DNA from: Marinobacter changyiensis
GTDB lineage: Bacteria > Pseudomonadota > Gammaproteobacteria > Pseudomonadales > Oleiphilaceae
DNA length: 64,000 nucleotides
Direction: 5' to 3'
NCBI RefSeq assembly: GCF_009193265.1
Contig: NZ_VZZZ01000004.1
Coordinates: 434,001-498,000 of the forward strand
Shown: one piece after another, positions 9,004 to 17,997 of the stretch
How positions within the stretch are numbered: the stretch's first letter is position 1
How the letters are laid out: each line of letters starts with the position of its first letter
Notes under the pieces: generated by a model
What the model was told of the DNA's origin: nothing
Databases searched by the model: none
The model's input: the letters and a program-made list of their open reading frames with translations, nothing else
Program-made: the position numbers and the translations under genes

Positions 9004-9075
9004 GGCAGCGAACTCAGAACAACAACATCGACTGTCTGTTACCGCACAGATGGAAGTCTGGCGTTATTGATAAAT
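9004..9075 (+). pseudogene. IS66-type transposase (TnpC) C-terminal relic
   Basis: In frame from about 9004 the DNA encodes TQNNNIDCLLPHRWKSG. This resembles the end of IS66 TnpC proteins, which finish with a PTxxNxxIDELLPHRW-type motif. Nothing of the rest of the transposase remains. A sister relic lies upstream of the second diguanylate cyclase at 20813-20956. The remaining bases to 9275 hold no gene that I can support. Confidence 0.55.
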
Positions 9076-9275
9076 TATTATTAGCTGGGGCTTGTGAAGA
9101 ATTTCGAGGGTCGGGGGGTTTTTTGCTCAAGTACTCTCCGGCATCTCACCCCCGGGGACGGTATCGATCGAACCATTGGTAGTAGCGCCTGGAAGCGCTG
9201 ATTTTCCTGGAGAGGTTGCCCAGATCACGCTAGTAGCGAGTAGCTAATAGCATATCACTGAGGAGGCCTATCGCC

Positions 9276-10715
9276 TTGAAGCTAGCCCAATTTATCCAGA
9301 CGAAAATGGAGCAACTGCTTGACGACCTGGAAGTCACCGCGCTGGAAGTAACCCCGGAATTGAAGGTCGAAGACAGCCGCGCCCTGAGGGATCATGCCCG
9401 TTCGGTACTGGAGTACATCACCGAAGACCTCTTGACCTCCCAGACTCGCGACGTGTCGGCACGAAAAGCCCTTGGCAAAGGCAAAATCGCCGTTTCGAGC
9501 ATCGATGGAGAGCATCGCACAGACCGTTTGGAGCAGGGCCTGTCCATGCTTCAGATAAAGGAACTCCGGGGCCTCCGGACTCGGGTAACCAGGGCCTGGG
9601 GCAATGAACAGCGGGGCCTTACCGAAAAAGATATCGATGAACTGGTGCGGTTTAATGAAGCTATCGACCGGTTAATTGCCAACTCGGTGTCGAGTTACTC
9701 CGCCCGAAGAGAACAGGAGACACGGCCGCTCGAAACCATGCTGAGAGCCTCCATTGATCCCGCCGCCATATTCTATCCCTATGGCAGCCTGTTTACCGAT
9801 ACGGGGGTGGCTGATCTGGTCAATGCGTCGCACCGGGACATTATTGGTAAAACCCCACTTGAGCTGGTTTTGGACTTGAGCACACAGTTGCACGATGCGA
9901 TCACCAAAACTGTTACCACCGGTCAGACTCAGCACAGGGAGTTTCATCACTGTTTACCCTTAAATTTTGACTGCCAATTTGTCCCGGTTTTTAACGACCG
10001 TAACGAAATTGAAGCTGTCGTCAAGACTTCGCGGGACATCACTGGGCGCAAACAGGCTGACTATCAGGTCTGGCGAAGCGCCAATTTTGACTCGCTCACC
10101 GGCCTACCTAATCGGTGGCTGTTCAACGATCGGCTTGATCAGACCCTTCTGGAGGCCAAACGAGAGGGCAGCTCCTTTGCTCTGCTGTTCATCGAGCTGG
10201 ATTGGCTCGAACAGGCCAACGACCGGCTCGGTCACGAGGCCGGTAACCAGCTTCTGGCGCAGGTTGCTGAACGGATAAGTAGCAAGGTCCGGGCCATGGA
10301 CACCGTGGCCCGTCTGGGCGGAGACGAATTCACCCTGATCCTGAAGGAGACCGGCAGGGTTGGTGCGAAGAAAGCCGCCAAGGCACTTCTGACCAGTCTT
10401 GAACGGTCGTTCGACGTTGATTCTCACCCGATACACATTTCCGGCAGCATCGGCCTGACTCTTTTCCCCGATGACGGCCAGAATGTCGATCAGCTGATGG
10501 ACAATGCCGATCAGGCCAAATACGCAGCCAGAGAGCATGGAGGCCAACAGGTGCAGGTCTACGAGTCCTCGATGGCGCAGAGCGAATCGGAGCCTATGGG
10601 GTTGAGCAGGGAACTGGATGATGCTCTCAGGGAGAACCAACTGGAGGTTTACTCCAGGCCTATAATCGACATCCGCACTGGAGCCGAACGTGCTGACCGT
10701 CGAGAACAAGCGTGA
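9276..10715 (+). pseudogene. RsbRD-PAS-GGDEF protein with EAL domain lost (truncated diguanylate cyclase)
   Basis: A 479 aa paralog of the protein at 21247-23367. An N-terminal RsbRD-like helical domain (residues about 5-95) is followed by a PAS domain (about 165-255) and a GGDEF domain (about 270-430). The start is TTG where the sister has ATG. RLGGDEF and an I-site RAMD five residues before it are intact. However, the metal-site segment reads FIELDWLEQ instead of FVDLDGFKQ, and GHEAGN replaces GHKAGD. The PAS segment also has a short deletion. Homology stops at IDIRTGA (about 10686), exactly where EAL would begin. The last residues and the stop come from a fragment of IS3 orfB. Activity as a cyclase is doubtful. 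Confidence 0.8.
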
Positions 10716-10744
10716 GGCCGTTGGACGACCACTTGCTAAATTGG
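10690..10744 (+). mobile_element. Scar: 32-bp IS3 orfB fragment joined to a dispersed IS-end repeat
   Basis: Bases 10690-10721 match, with about three differences, the beginning of orfB in the IS3 element at 19969-20000 (core CTGACCGTCGAGAACAAG). Directly after, 10721-10744 reads TTGGACGACCACTTGCTAAA. This resembles the repeat found at 52105, 56258 and elsewhere. The two relics mark the breakpoint that removed the EAL domain of the upstream gene. Confidence 0.65.
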
Positions 10745-10760
10745 GCGTCCAGGGTTTAAT

Positions 10761-11690
10761 TCAGCAGTCCCAGTAAGGCCGCTCGCCGATTTCCACGGAC
10801 AAGTGCTGCAAAAAAGCAGCTACTTTGGATGAGCGCAAGCGGTTTTCAGGATAGATCGCATGGATTCCTTCGCGGGTCGCTCCACCCAGAGCTTCGTAGT
10901 GTTCCAAAACGGGAGCAAGTCGTCCATCGCGCAACGCCGCGAATAGCAGCCAGGTGGGAAATAGCACGATACCCTGGCCCTGGAGGGCGGCTTCCACCAG
11001 ACTTTCTGCGTTATTGCTGTGAAAATTGCCTTTCACGGGGTAATGCTGAGCCTGATCGCTAGCTTTACCACGGAAATACCACCCTTGTACTCCGCGTGTG
11101 CCTTTATAGACGAGGCAATTATGTTTGTTTAATTCCTCCGGGCATCGCGGCGCAACATTGCGCGCCAGATACTCAGGGGATGCGCATGCCACAAAGTTTT
11201 GCGACGCCAATTGTTGTGCAACCAGGCTCGAATCGCTGAGCGCACCAACCCTTATCACGACATCTGCGCCTTGCTGCACAGGGTCGATAAAAGCATCGCT
11301 CAGCGTCAGCTCCACGTCCACACCCGGGTTGGCGTCCTGAAAGCTCGCCAATAAAGGCGCAATGTGCAGGCGCCCAAACGCAACCGGTGCGTTAATCCGC
11401 AATAGGCCCTGAGGGTGCCTGGCGCCGCCTATGACCTGTTCAGTGGCAAGGTCCAGGCTATCCAGCACATGTCGAACGTCCTGATAGTAACGCTCTCCGG
11501 TATCGGTCAGTCTTACCGCACGTGTGTGGCGGTACAGCAGTTTCTGCCCCAATGTTCGTTCCAGCCCTGCGATATGCCGAGAAACAGAGGAAGCAGGTAG
11601 ATCATAGTAGCGAGCCGCCTCTGCGAAGCTGCCGTTTGTGGCAACGCGAACGAATAAGCGAAGAGCCAGCAAACGTAGTGAGTTGTCCAA
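10761..11690 (-). CDS. LysR-family transcriptional regulator
   Basis: About 309 aa with an N-terminal winged helix-turn-helix (FVRVATNGSFAEAARYYDLPASSVSRHIAGLE) and a substrate-binding domain from about residue 90. I prefer the TTG at 11690 (LDNSLRLLALRLF), preceded by AGGA 10 bases upstream. The frame is open for 15 codons more, but without a good ribosome site. It is divergent from the YdcZ pair, with about 90 bp between, so it probably controls those genes. Inducer unknown. Confidence 0.88.
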   Translation of the reverse strand: MDNSLRLLALRLFVRVATNGSFAEAARYYDLPASSVSRHIAGLERTLGQKLLYRHTRAVRLTDTGERYYQDVRHVLDSLDLATEQVIGGARHPQGLLRINAPVAFGRLHIAPLLASFQDANPGVDVELTLSDAFIDPVQQGADVVIRVGALSDSSLVAQQLASQNFVACASPEYLARNVAPRCPEELNKHNCLVYKGTRGVQGWYFRGKASDQAQHYPVKGNFHSNNAESLVEAALQGQGIVLFPTWLLFAALRDGRLAPVLEHYEALGGATREGIHAIYPENRLRSSKVAAFLQHLSVEIGERPYWDC

Positions 11691-11780
11691 AATGCAATAG
11701 TCCTTTGTCTGTTTGACGAATTGTAGCAATAACACGAACTCACTACAGTGCTGGCTCTCATTCTTTCAGCGGGACCATGT

Positions 11781-12209
11781 ATGCAACACGCACTTATCTT
11801 GCTCGGCGTGCTTATCGCCGGGATGGGGTTGTCAGTCGAAGCTGGCTTACTGGGGCCTCTCGGCGAGCAGGTTGGCCATTTATCCGCCACCTTGTCCATT
11901 TTCATGGTGGGGGCATTGCTGCTTTCGCTGGCGTTAGTGTTTGTGCCACGCCGCCAGTTGGGAGCGTTATTTAAACAACCGCGCTGGTTGCTGACGGGCG
12001 GTATTCTGGGCCCGGTGTACGTCATCGTGTTGACGCTGGCCACACCGGTGGTCGGCGTCGGAATGACTATGGTTGGCATTCTAAGCGGACAGATAGCGGC
12101 CAGCATGGCCATTGACCATTTTGGTTGGCTGGGGAGCGAAGAGCGCAAAGTAGACGGCTACCGGGTCGCTGCGTTGGTCATGATTCTTGTGGCTCTGTGG
12201 TTAATGTAA
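11781..12209 (+). CDS. YdcZ-family (DUF606) DMT-type membrane transporter, first of pair
   Basis: A 142 aa, almost wholly hydrophobic protein with about five membrane helices and the DUF606 motifs (GQIAASMAIDHFGWLG near the end). The ATG at 11781 has AGCGGGA about 8 bases upstream; a GTG further up is less likely. It forms a tandem with the next gene, 15 bp apart, probably giving a heteromeric transporter. The substrate is unknown. Confidence 0.85.
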   Translation: MQHALILLGVLIAGMGLSVEAGLLGPLGEQVGHLSATLSIFMVGALLLSLALVFVPRRQLGALFKQPRWLLTGGILGPVYVIVLTLATPVVGVGMTMVGILSGQIAASMAIDHFGWLGSEERKVDGYRVAALVMILVALWLM

Positions 12210-12224
12210 TTAAGGAGCAATACT

Positions 12225-12701
12225 GTGGTACTTCCTCTGATCTTTATTCTGTTGCTGGTGGGCGGCGCGGTATTGGCCGCCCAATCTTCTATCAATGGAC
12301 GCCTGGGCGCCAAGACGGGCATCATCGAAAGCGCTTGGCTGACCTTTATCATGGGCGCCGTGCTGACCTTCTTGCTGATGTTCTTTTTTGAACCAGTCCA
12401 GCAAGCGACGCTCTTCAGCGTGCCTAAATGGCAGTTAACCGGTGCGCTGTTTGGCGTGGTGTATATGCTGGCTATTGTTTTCGCGGTACCCCGTGTAGGC
12501 ACAGCTGCAGCGACGGTGGCGGTTATTTCCGGACAACTGGTTATGAGCCTGCTGATTGATCACTTTGGTTGGCTGAATAATGCCCAGCTGCCGTTGGGTG
12601 CCTCACGTTACATCGCTATGGCGCTGTTGCTCGGGGCTATCGTGCTGCTTTACCTAAGCCATCAACGACGTAACAGGCGGATGGCGGCTCAGCCGGGCTA
12701 G
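12225..12701 (+). CDS. YdcZ-family (DUF606) DMT-type membrane transporter, second of pair
   Basis: A 158 aa inner-membrane protein with five predicted helices. It carries an N-terminal QSSINGRLG motif and the conserved SGQLVMSLLIDHFGWL segment near residue 105. It starts at GTG with TAAGGAG 8 bases upstream. It is homologous to the preceding gene and translated from the same probable operon, facing the divergent LysR regulator. The positively charged tail (HQRRNRR) is probably cytoplasmic. Confidence 0.87.
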   Translation: MVLPLIFILLLVGGAVLAAQSSINGRLGAKTGIIESAWLTFIMGAVLTFLLMFFFEPVQQATLFSVPKWQLTGALFGVVYMLAIVFAVPRVGTAAATVAVISGQLVMSLLIDHFGWLNNAQLPLGASRYIAMALLLGAIVLLYLSHQRRNRRMAAQPG

Positions 12702-12769
12702 CAAGTCATCTTAACCATGTAAATCAGTTCCCGGGGAAGCCCGCGAGAGAAGAATCAATCCCTTTTGAC

Positions 12770-13784
12770 TGGCCCGCTCAGGACTGCGGCAATGAGGCTG
12801 AAGTCGCCGGGTATCAGGGCAAGTGGCATAAACCGCGAAGATATTTTCGTAACGACCAAGCTGGCAACACAATTTAAGAGCTATGAGTGTGCCGCTTCGG
12901 CCATTGACGCTTCCCTTGAGCGGATGGGGTTTGACTACATCGACCTGATGATCATCCACAGCCCGCAGCCCTGGGACCACTTTGGCGAGGATGACCGGTT
13001 TGTGGCTGTAAACCAGGGCGCCTGGCGAGCACTGGAAGATGCCTACAAAGCCGGTAAGCTTCGGGCCATTGGCTTGTCGAATTTTCAGGCCCAAGACATC
13101 GACAACATTCTGAATGCCTGCACCGCAGCGCCGATGGTCAATCAGATTTTGGCTCATGTCACTAACGTGCCGGGTGAGCTGATTGAGTACTCACGTCAAC
13201 AGGGCATGCTCGTTGAGGCGTACTCGCCAGTCGGCCACGGCGAGCTGTTCAAGAATGAGTCGATCGTCGCAATGGCCGAGAAATACAATGTCTCCGTGCC
13301 GCAATTGTGCATCCGATACGACCTGCAGTTGGGCCTGTTGCCATTGGCCAAAACTGCTAACCCCGACCACATGAAAAACAATGCGGACGGGGATTTCATT
13401 ATTGACGACGGTGACATGGATGTACTGAACGGTCTGGAGACCATCAAGGATTACGGTGAAGATCCGGATCTGTACCCGATTGACGTGGCTCGTAAGCGGC
13501 GCGTGGTTGAACGGGCCACAGACGAAGCCGGCTGGGGCAAGGAAACGCCAAAGGGAAGGGGCCTTGGTCTGGCTTTCCACCACAGCTTTGTTTCCTACAC
13601 CGCTGTTGTTTTTGACGTGGAGGTGGACGATGCCGGGGAATTCACCATTCACCGGGCCGACATTGCCTTCGACTGCGGTCCCCAGGCCAATCCTGAGCGC
13701 ATCCGGTCCCAGATGGAGGGTGCCTGCGTGATGGGTATTGGTGATGTAGCAATCACTGGATTGAGTGGCTACGCCCCGGGTTGA
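12770..13784 (+). pseudogene. Chimeric pseudogene: aldo/keto reductase fused to tail of a molybdenum hydroxylase
   Basis: One open frame joins two unrelated remnants. Residues about 20-245 are an aldo/keto reductase (NREDIFVTTKL, FDYIDLMIIHSP, IGLSNFQAQDI, VEAYSPVGHGEL). Its 5' end is missing. The preceding PAQDCGNEAEV motif lies in another frame (12770-12815), and the usual catalytic Asp and Tyr positions read Trp and Cys. After DPDLYPI the sequence becomes RRVVERATDEAGWG, GRGLGLAFHHSFVSYTA and HRADIAFDCGPQANP. These are typical of the C-terminal part of xanthine-dehydrogenase/isoquinoline-oxidoreductase large subunits. The join is in frame. A functional product is unlikely. Confidence 0.82.
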
Positions 13785-13802
13785 AACCATGACAAAGTGC
13801 TG

Positions 13803-13830
13803 TTCGGGCCCATTAAAACATGGGCCCGAA
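13803..13830. terminator. Hairpin between convergent genes
   Basis: A perfect 11-bp stem (TTCGGGCCCAT / ATGGGCCCGAA) with a 6-base loop lies between the end of the chimeric ORF and the end of the minus-strand membrane-anchor gene. There is no U-tract on either side. It may end transcription from both directions or only shield RNA ends. Confidence 0.5.
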
Positions 13831-13858
13831 CTTCGTCGCGTCTATTCAGTGGTGAATA

Positions 13859-14554
13859 TCACAACATCTTTTTCAACTGCCCGTAATCCCCTCCGGTACG
13901 AAGCACCAGAGTGATATCGTTGTCGTTCCGATTGCGGAAGAACCAGCCATGGTTGCCCGTAAAGGCGGCCACAAGTTCGCCTTCATCCTCAGGAACGCCC
14001 CGCCCCTTTTCGTAGGAGATGGATTGGCCACTGCCATCGCCATGGGTGTCGAAGTTGATAGGGCCACCCTCAGACACCCAAGAGAATCGGGCTACCGCAC
14101 CTTTTTCCATAGTGAGCTTGAATTCGGTTCCCTCACCCGGCGTCAGAACCACGAGCACTTCATCCTGCCATTGCGGCTCAGCAGCTTCCGGCTCAAGCGC
14201 AGGCTTTGGCTCGGTCGCCGTAACCTCTGCTTCGGGAGCAGAGACCGGTTCTTCGGCAGATTCGGCCATCACAGTTTCTGAAACTTGCGGTGCCTTTTGA
14301 TCAGCCGAGGATTGCACGGCAACCATCTGGGCAGCTTCATCTGCGGCGGCCTCTTCGGAAAGCTGTTCCTTGATTTCTCCCATCTCGGTCAATCCCAGCA
14401 GTCGGCCTGCTCCGGTCGGATCAAGGGCATACTCAGCGGGCATTACAGCGGTAACCAGCAGAACCAATGCCACAATAGCTGCGATGACAGTTGATCGAAT
14501 CAGTTTGGCGGTGCTGGGCAGTTCTTCACGGTTTGGTATATCGGTGTTGTACAT
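13859..14554 (-). CDS. Single-pass membrane-anchored periplasmic protein
   Basis: A 231 aa protein with one membrane helix near residues 18-40, then an Ala/Glu/Pro-rich linker (about 60-130). A compact C-terminal domain follows (about 130-231) with WxxE/GNHGWFFRNRNDNDITL-type sequence. It starts at an ATG with GGAGATT upstream. It is the third gene of a run with the HupE/UreJ-like protein (15 bp apart) and the histidine-rich protein, so the three probably act together. I recognise the architecture (transmembrane anchor beside HupE/UreJ) but not a biochemical function. Confidence 0.8.
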   Translation of the reverse strand: MYNTDIPNREELPSTAKLIRSTVIAAIVALVLLVTAVMPAEYALDPTGAGRLLGLTEMGEIKEQLSEEAAADEAAQMVAVQSSADQKAPQVSETVMAESAEEPVSAPEAEVTATEPKPALEPEAAEPQWQDEVLVVLTPGEGTEFKLTMEKGAVARFSWVSEGGPINFDTHGDGSGQSISYEKGRGVPEDEGELVAAFTGNHGWFFRNRNDNDITLVLRTGGDYGQLKKML

Positions 14555-14569
14555 AGCGAATCTCCAGAA

Positions 14570-15304
14570 TCAGGCGACAAAATAACCGGTGAGCTGATAA
14601 CCAAAAAGCAGGAAACCTGCACTCATCATGGCCACATTGGCGGTGTAAGCGTGGCGGAAAAAGCCGTCGGTTTTGCGCCAAAAGCTAATGGCAATCAGGA
14701 TCATGGCCAGGGCGATGAGCTGCCCGATTTCCACGCCCACGTTAAAGGCGAGGAGATTTGGAATCAGGCCGTCCGGCGAGATCTCGTATTCGATGATCTT
14801 GGTGGACAGGCCGAAGCCATGGAAGAACCCGAAAATAAGGGTCGCGGCCTTCGTGTTGGGCTGGAAACCGAACCAACGCTGATAGGCACCAATATTGTCG
14901 AGCGCCTTGTAGACGATCGACAGACCAATAATCGCATCAATGATGTAGCTGTTGATGCCGACGTTGAAGTACACCCCCAGTAGCATCGTGATGGAATGCC
15001 CCAGGGCAAACAGGCTCACGTAAATGGCGATGTGCTGCATGCGGTACAGGAAGAAAATGACACCCAGTAGGAACAGCAGGTGGTCATAGCCCGTGACCAT
15101 GTGTTTGGCCCCGAGGTAGGTGAACGCAATGAGGTTTACACCGGTGATTTCCTGGATGTAACCTTTATCGCCCTGGGCAACAGCATGAGCGAGTGCATCG
15201 GTACTCAGACCCAGTAGGCCAAGTGTCAGAAATATCCAAAACAGACGACTGCCTGCGCCCATTGTGGACACACAACGGCAACCGCTAAGCCAGTTTGACA
15301 ACAT
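14570..15304 (-). CDS. HupE/UreJ-family membrane protein
   Basis: A 244 aa protein with a signal peptide (ends ...DALAHA) and about six membrane helices. It keeps the family nickel-site motif HMVTGYDHLLFLLGV, ALGHSITM and FFHGFGLS. HupE/UreJ proteins are regarded as nickel or cobalt permeases; the metal here is not established. The ATG at 15304 is chosen because GGAGTCTTT precedes it; the frame is open 15 codons further. It lies 6 kb from the nickel-requiring hydrogenase, but in a separate operon. Confidence 0.87.
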   Translation of the reverse strand: MLSNWLSGCRCVSTMGAGSRLFWIFLTLGLLGLSTDALAHAVAQGDKGYIQEITGVNLIAFTYLGAKHMVTGYDHLLFLLGVIFFLYRMQHIAIYVSLFALGHSITMLLGVYFNVGINSYIIDAIIGLSIVYKALDNIGAYQRWFGFQPNTKAATLIFGFFHGFGLSTKIIEYEISPDGLIPNLLAFNVGVEIGQLIALAMILIAISFWRKTDGFFRHAYTANVAMMSAGFLLFGYQLTGYFVA

Positions 15305-15352
15305 AAAGACTCCAATCGAATTTGTTTCCTGGGGCCGCATAAGCGGCAAGAA

Positions 15353-15799
15353 TCAAGCGGGAAGGGCTGCTTTGGGGGGACGTTCGAGTCGATAGCGCAA
15401 ACTGCGGGGAGAATCACCGGCAAAGGGCACCGGTTGCCGGAGAACAGTAAGATTTTGGGAAACAAGCGGAACTCTTAGCTGGTCCACCGTCTCATGGGTG
15501 TGATTTCCAGCGTCATGGTGCAGTGACGAAGTCTCTGGCTCTTCGCCAAAATCGTGGCTGTGCCCATGCCCGTCCTGACTGCCTGGATAGCCGCTGAGCT
15601 GTGACTCCCAATCGCCCGCCAACTCAGCCACACCGTGAGAGAATGACTCGCCAATCACCGACAGTGACAAGCCCGCCAATGCAAACAGCATGACGAGCGT
15701 CGGAAGCAGTTTTCTTTGGTGAACGGCCGAAATCATCAATCTCAATGTGTCGAGTCGGTGGTTGAATTTCAACGAAAGCAGAGAATACCATTCCCCCAT
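15353..15799 (-). CDS. Small histidine-rich exported or membrane protein
   Basis: Up to 148 aa. An N-terminal hydrophobic segment (around residues 30-50, KLLPTLVMLFALAGLSLSV) is followed by a histidine-rich region (DGHGHSHDFGEEPETSSLHH, then GNHTHET), probably metal-binding. The ATG at 15799 lacks a clear ribosome site; an ATG at 15736 (MISAVHQRK) with GAG upstream is a good alternative. It is first in the run with the HupE/UreJ-like gene and the membrane-anchor gene, which suggests a periplasmic metal-handling role. No named family recognised. Confidence 0.7.
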   Translation of the reverse strand: MGEWYSLLSLKFNHRLDTLRLMISAVHQRKLLPTLVMLFALAGLSLSVIGESFSHGVAELAGDWESQLSGYPGSQDGHGHSHDFGEEPETSSLHHDAGNHTHETVDQLRVPLVSQNLTVLRQPVPFAGDSPRSLRYRLERPPKAALPA

Positions 15800-15837
15800 G
15801 GGCGACAGGAATTAAACATGATAAATGATCACGCGAC

Positions 15838-16197
15838 TCAGAACGCGCGTTTCCATTGCTCCGTATCTATAAACCAGCGCTCTTCGTAAATCTTGTCGTC
15901 CCGGAAGCGGAACAGCACCGACAGCTGGGAGCCACCGATCTTCGACGATTTCCATTCGACGATCGAGACCACCTCATTTTCGCCTTCCAGATACCGAAGC
16001 TCCGTAATCTCGAAACCCGGCGGGAGCATCCCGCCCAGACCGTCCAGGGCCGACCGAAACGCCTGCCGGCCCTCCAGAACATCGTCTTGTCCCGGCATCA
16101 CCAAGACCATGTTCTCGACATAGTCTTCCGCCAGGCTATCAAAATCCCCGGCGCCAACGGCGGCCCAACCTCGTTGTACGATTGAAGTTAACGTCAT
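15838..16197 (-). CDS. SnoaL-like (NTF2 fold) protein
   Basis: A 119 aa protein with the alpha+beta cone fold pattern of SnoaL/ketosteroid-isomerase-like proteins: GWAAVGAGDFDSLAEDYVE at the N-terminus, GRQAFRSALDGL in the middle, LFRFRDDKIYEERWFID at the end. The ATG at 16197 has GAGGGG 7 bases upstream; an ATG 15 bases earlier is less likely. The ligand or reaction cannot be told from the fold. It stands alone, 40 bp from the histidine-rich gene on the same strand. Confidence 0.78.
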   Translation of the reverse strand: MTLTSIVQRGWAAVGAGDFDSLAEDYVENMVLVMPGQDDVLEGRQAFRSALDGLGGMLPPGFEITELRYLEGENEVVSIVEWKSSKIGGSQLSVLFRFRDDKIYEERWFIDTEQWKRAF

Positions 16198-16474
16198 TGT
16201 CTTCCCCTCCATCTGATGTTTTCGGACGCACGGTTGTGACTCACACGCGAGTGAACCAGAAGTCTCATCAAAGGGGCTTCTGTATTGACATTATAGTCTT
16301 TCCGATAAATCGCAAATGTTGGAATAAATCGCGTACCAGTGACGCCTTGGTAGAGGACTGTAAACATTTTTCTGACCCCGTGAAGCTTGCGCGGCCTATA
16401 CGTTACGAAGTCACAGCAACGGCCGCCAGTAGCTGAATGCTTCGCGGTTCAACATGGGAATCAGGACTCTAACA

Positions 16475-17947
16475 ATGGTAAACCAACGTATTTCGCCGAT
16501 GTTAAAACTGGTGCTTTCAATCGGTCTTTTCTCCGGCGCCAGTGGTGTCACAGCAGCGCCGGGAGAAGACAGTATTGCCCGGGGAGAAGAGGTCTACAGC
16601 CAGCAATGCGCCGCCTGCCATCAGGCCGGAGGTGAGGGCATTCCCGGGTCGTTCCCGCCTCAGAAGGGGCTCGCTGCAAACATCTTCAATGCCAGTGGCG
16701 GTATCGGTGGGCGAGACTATCTGGCCCATGTGCTGCAATACGGCCTGACCGGCCCGATTAACGTCGATGGAACAGCGTACAACGGCAATATGCCCGCCTG
16801 GGGCGGTTCGCTCAGCGACCAGCAAATTGCGGATGTCCTGAATTACGTGTTAACGGCGTTTGGCAATCGGGAGCGAATATCCCCCGATTTCCAACCCTAT
16901 ACCGCCGAGGAGGTGAGCGCGCTCTCTGGCAAGGATCTCTCTGGGAAAGACGTCCACCAGTTGCGGCAGGCGGTCATGGCCACTGATGAGCAGAGTTCAG
17001 GCTCGGCCGCCTCTCAGGATGCGTCAGCTACTGGCACGGTGGCCAAAGTGTCATTAGAGCAGGCCGTTCCTGAACCGATCTATGCTGCAGTTCAGAATTC
17101 CGGTGTTGTTGAACGTTTCCCTTCAAAGTCCACCTGGCCGGGTGTGGAGGGCGCTCACTACACTGCGTTGAGCCCGGACGGTAAACAGCTGATGGTGTCC
17201 GGGTTCAAGACCGGCAATGTCTACATCATGGACACGGATAACGGCGAGATTCAGGCAAGCTTTCCGATCGGCAAGGTGGTGCAGGGCGTCAAAGTGTCCC
17301 CCGATGGACGTTATGGCCTTGCCGTGGCAACCACGCTGGGAGAAATTGCCGTCATCGATATGGAAACCCAGTCATTGGTCAAAAAGGTCAATGTGGGTGA
17401 CACGCCCCACAACATCATTTTTAACGAGGATAGCAGCCTCGCTTACGTTACCTTACAGGGCGAGGGCGCGTTAGCCGTGGTGGATATGACAACGCTCGAC
17501 AAACAGCGCGACATAGCCACGCCAGGGCTGGATAGCCCCCACAATATTGATATTTCCGAGGATGGCCGTCGGTTATGGATTCGTGATTTTGTTGGTCACG
17601 TGGGTGTGTTGGACCTGGACAGTGAGAAGGTTCTCAAGGTATTCAAGGTCGGCGCAGGCCACGGAGGCATCGACGTGATTCCGAATAGTCGGTATGTGGC
17701 CACGGGAGCCATCTCTGCATCCCGGGTGACGGTGATTGATGCTGACAGCCTCACTGTCGTGGCCAATCCGGAAGTCGGCACCGGGCCCCATGGCGTGCGC
17801 GCAAGTGCCGACGGCCGTTACCTGTATGCGTCCGTGACGGCAGACAATCTGATCACCGTTATTGATGTGGAGTCCCTGCAGGTGGTACGCCAGGAGCCTG
17901 TCGACGGCAAATTCCCGTTCTGGGTTGCTGTTCCCGGCAACCCCTGA
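16475..17947 (+). CDS. Exported cytochrome c with YVTN beta-propeller domain
   Basis: About 490 aa. A signal peptide ending near GVTAA precedes a cytochrome c domain with CAACH haem motif and a likely axial Met in NGNMPAWGG. The rest (from about residue 200) is a YVTN/NirS-type beta-propeller with repeated D-x-x-SP/HNI blades (ALSPDGKQLMVSG, TPHNIIFNEDSSLAYV, GPHGVRASADGRYLYASV). The architecture recalls cytochrome cd1 nitrite reductases, but this gene alone does not show a d1 site. The ATG at 16475 has AGGA upstream; an earlier one at 16454 is possible. An ECF sigma/anti-sigma pair follows 50 bp downstream. Confidence 0.85.
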   Translation: MVNQRISPMLKLVLSIGLFSGASGVTAAPGEDSIARGEEVYSQQCAACHQAGGEGIPGSFPPQKGLAANIFNASGGIGGRDYLAHVLQYGLTGPINVDGTAYNGNMPAWGGSLSDQQIADVLNYVLTAFGNRERISPDFQPYTAEEVSALSGKDLSGKDVHQLRQAVMATDEQSSGSAASQDASATGTVAKVSLEQAVPEPIYAAVQNSGVVERFPSKSTWPGVEGAHYTALSPDGKQLMVSGFKTGNVYIMDTDNGEIQASFPIGKVVQGVKVSPDGRYGLAVATTLGEIAVIDMETQSLVKKVNVGDTPHNIIFNEDSSLAYVTLQGEGALAVVDMTTLDKQRDIATPGLDSPHNIDISEDGRRLWIRDFVGHVGVLDLDSEKVLKVFKVGAGHGGIDVIPNSRYVATGAISASRVTVIDADSLTVVANPEVGTGPHGVRASADGRYLYASVTADNLITVIDVESLQVVRQEPVDGKFPFWVAVPGNP

Positions 17948-17997
17948 AGTACGGCCCCATATTGGCACTCTTATAGGCACTCATACAGGCACTATGG

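Noticed and set aside
16475..17947. Cytochrome/propeller gene as a cd1 nitrite reductase (nirS)
   Set aside because: Architecture is similar but no d1-haem biosynthesis genes are near and no d1-specific histidines can be assigned by eye.
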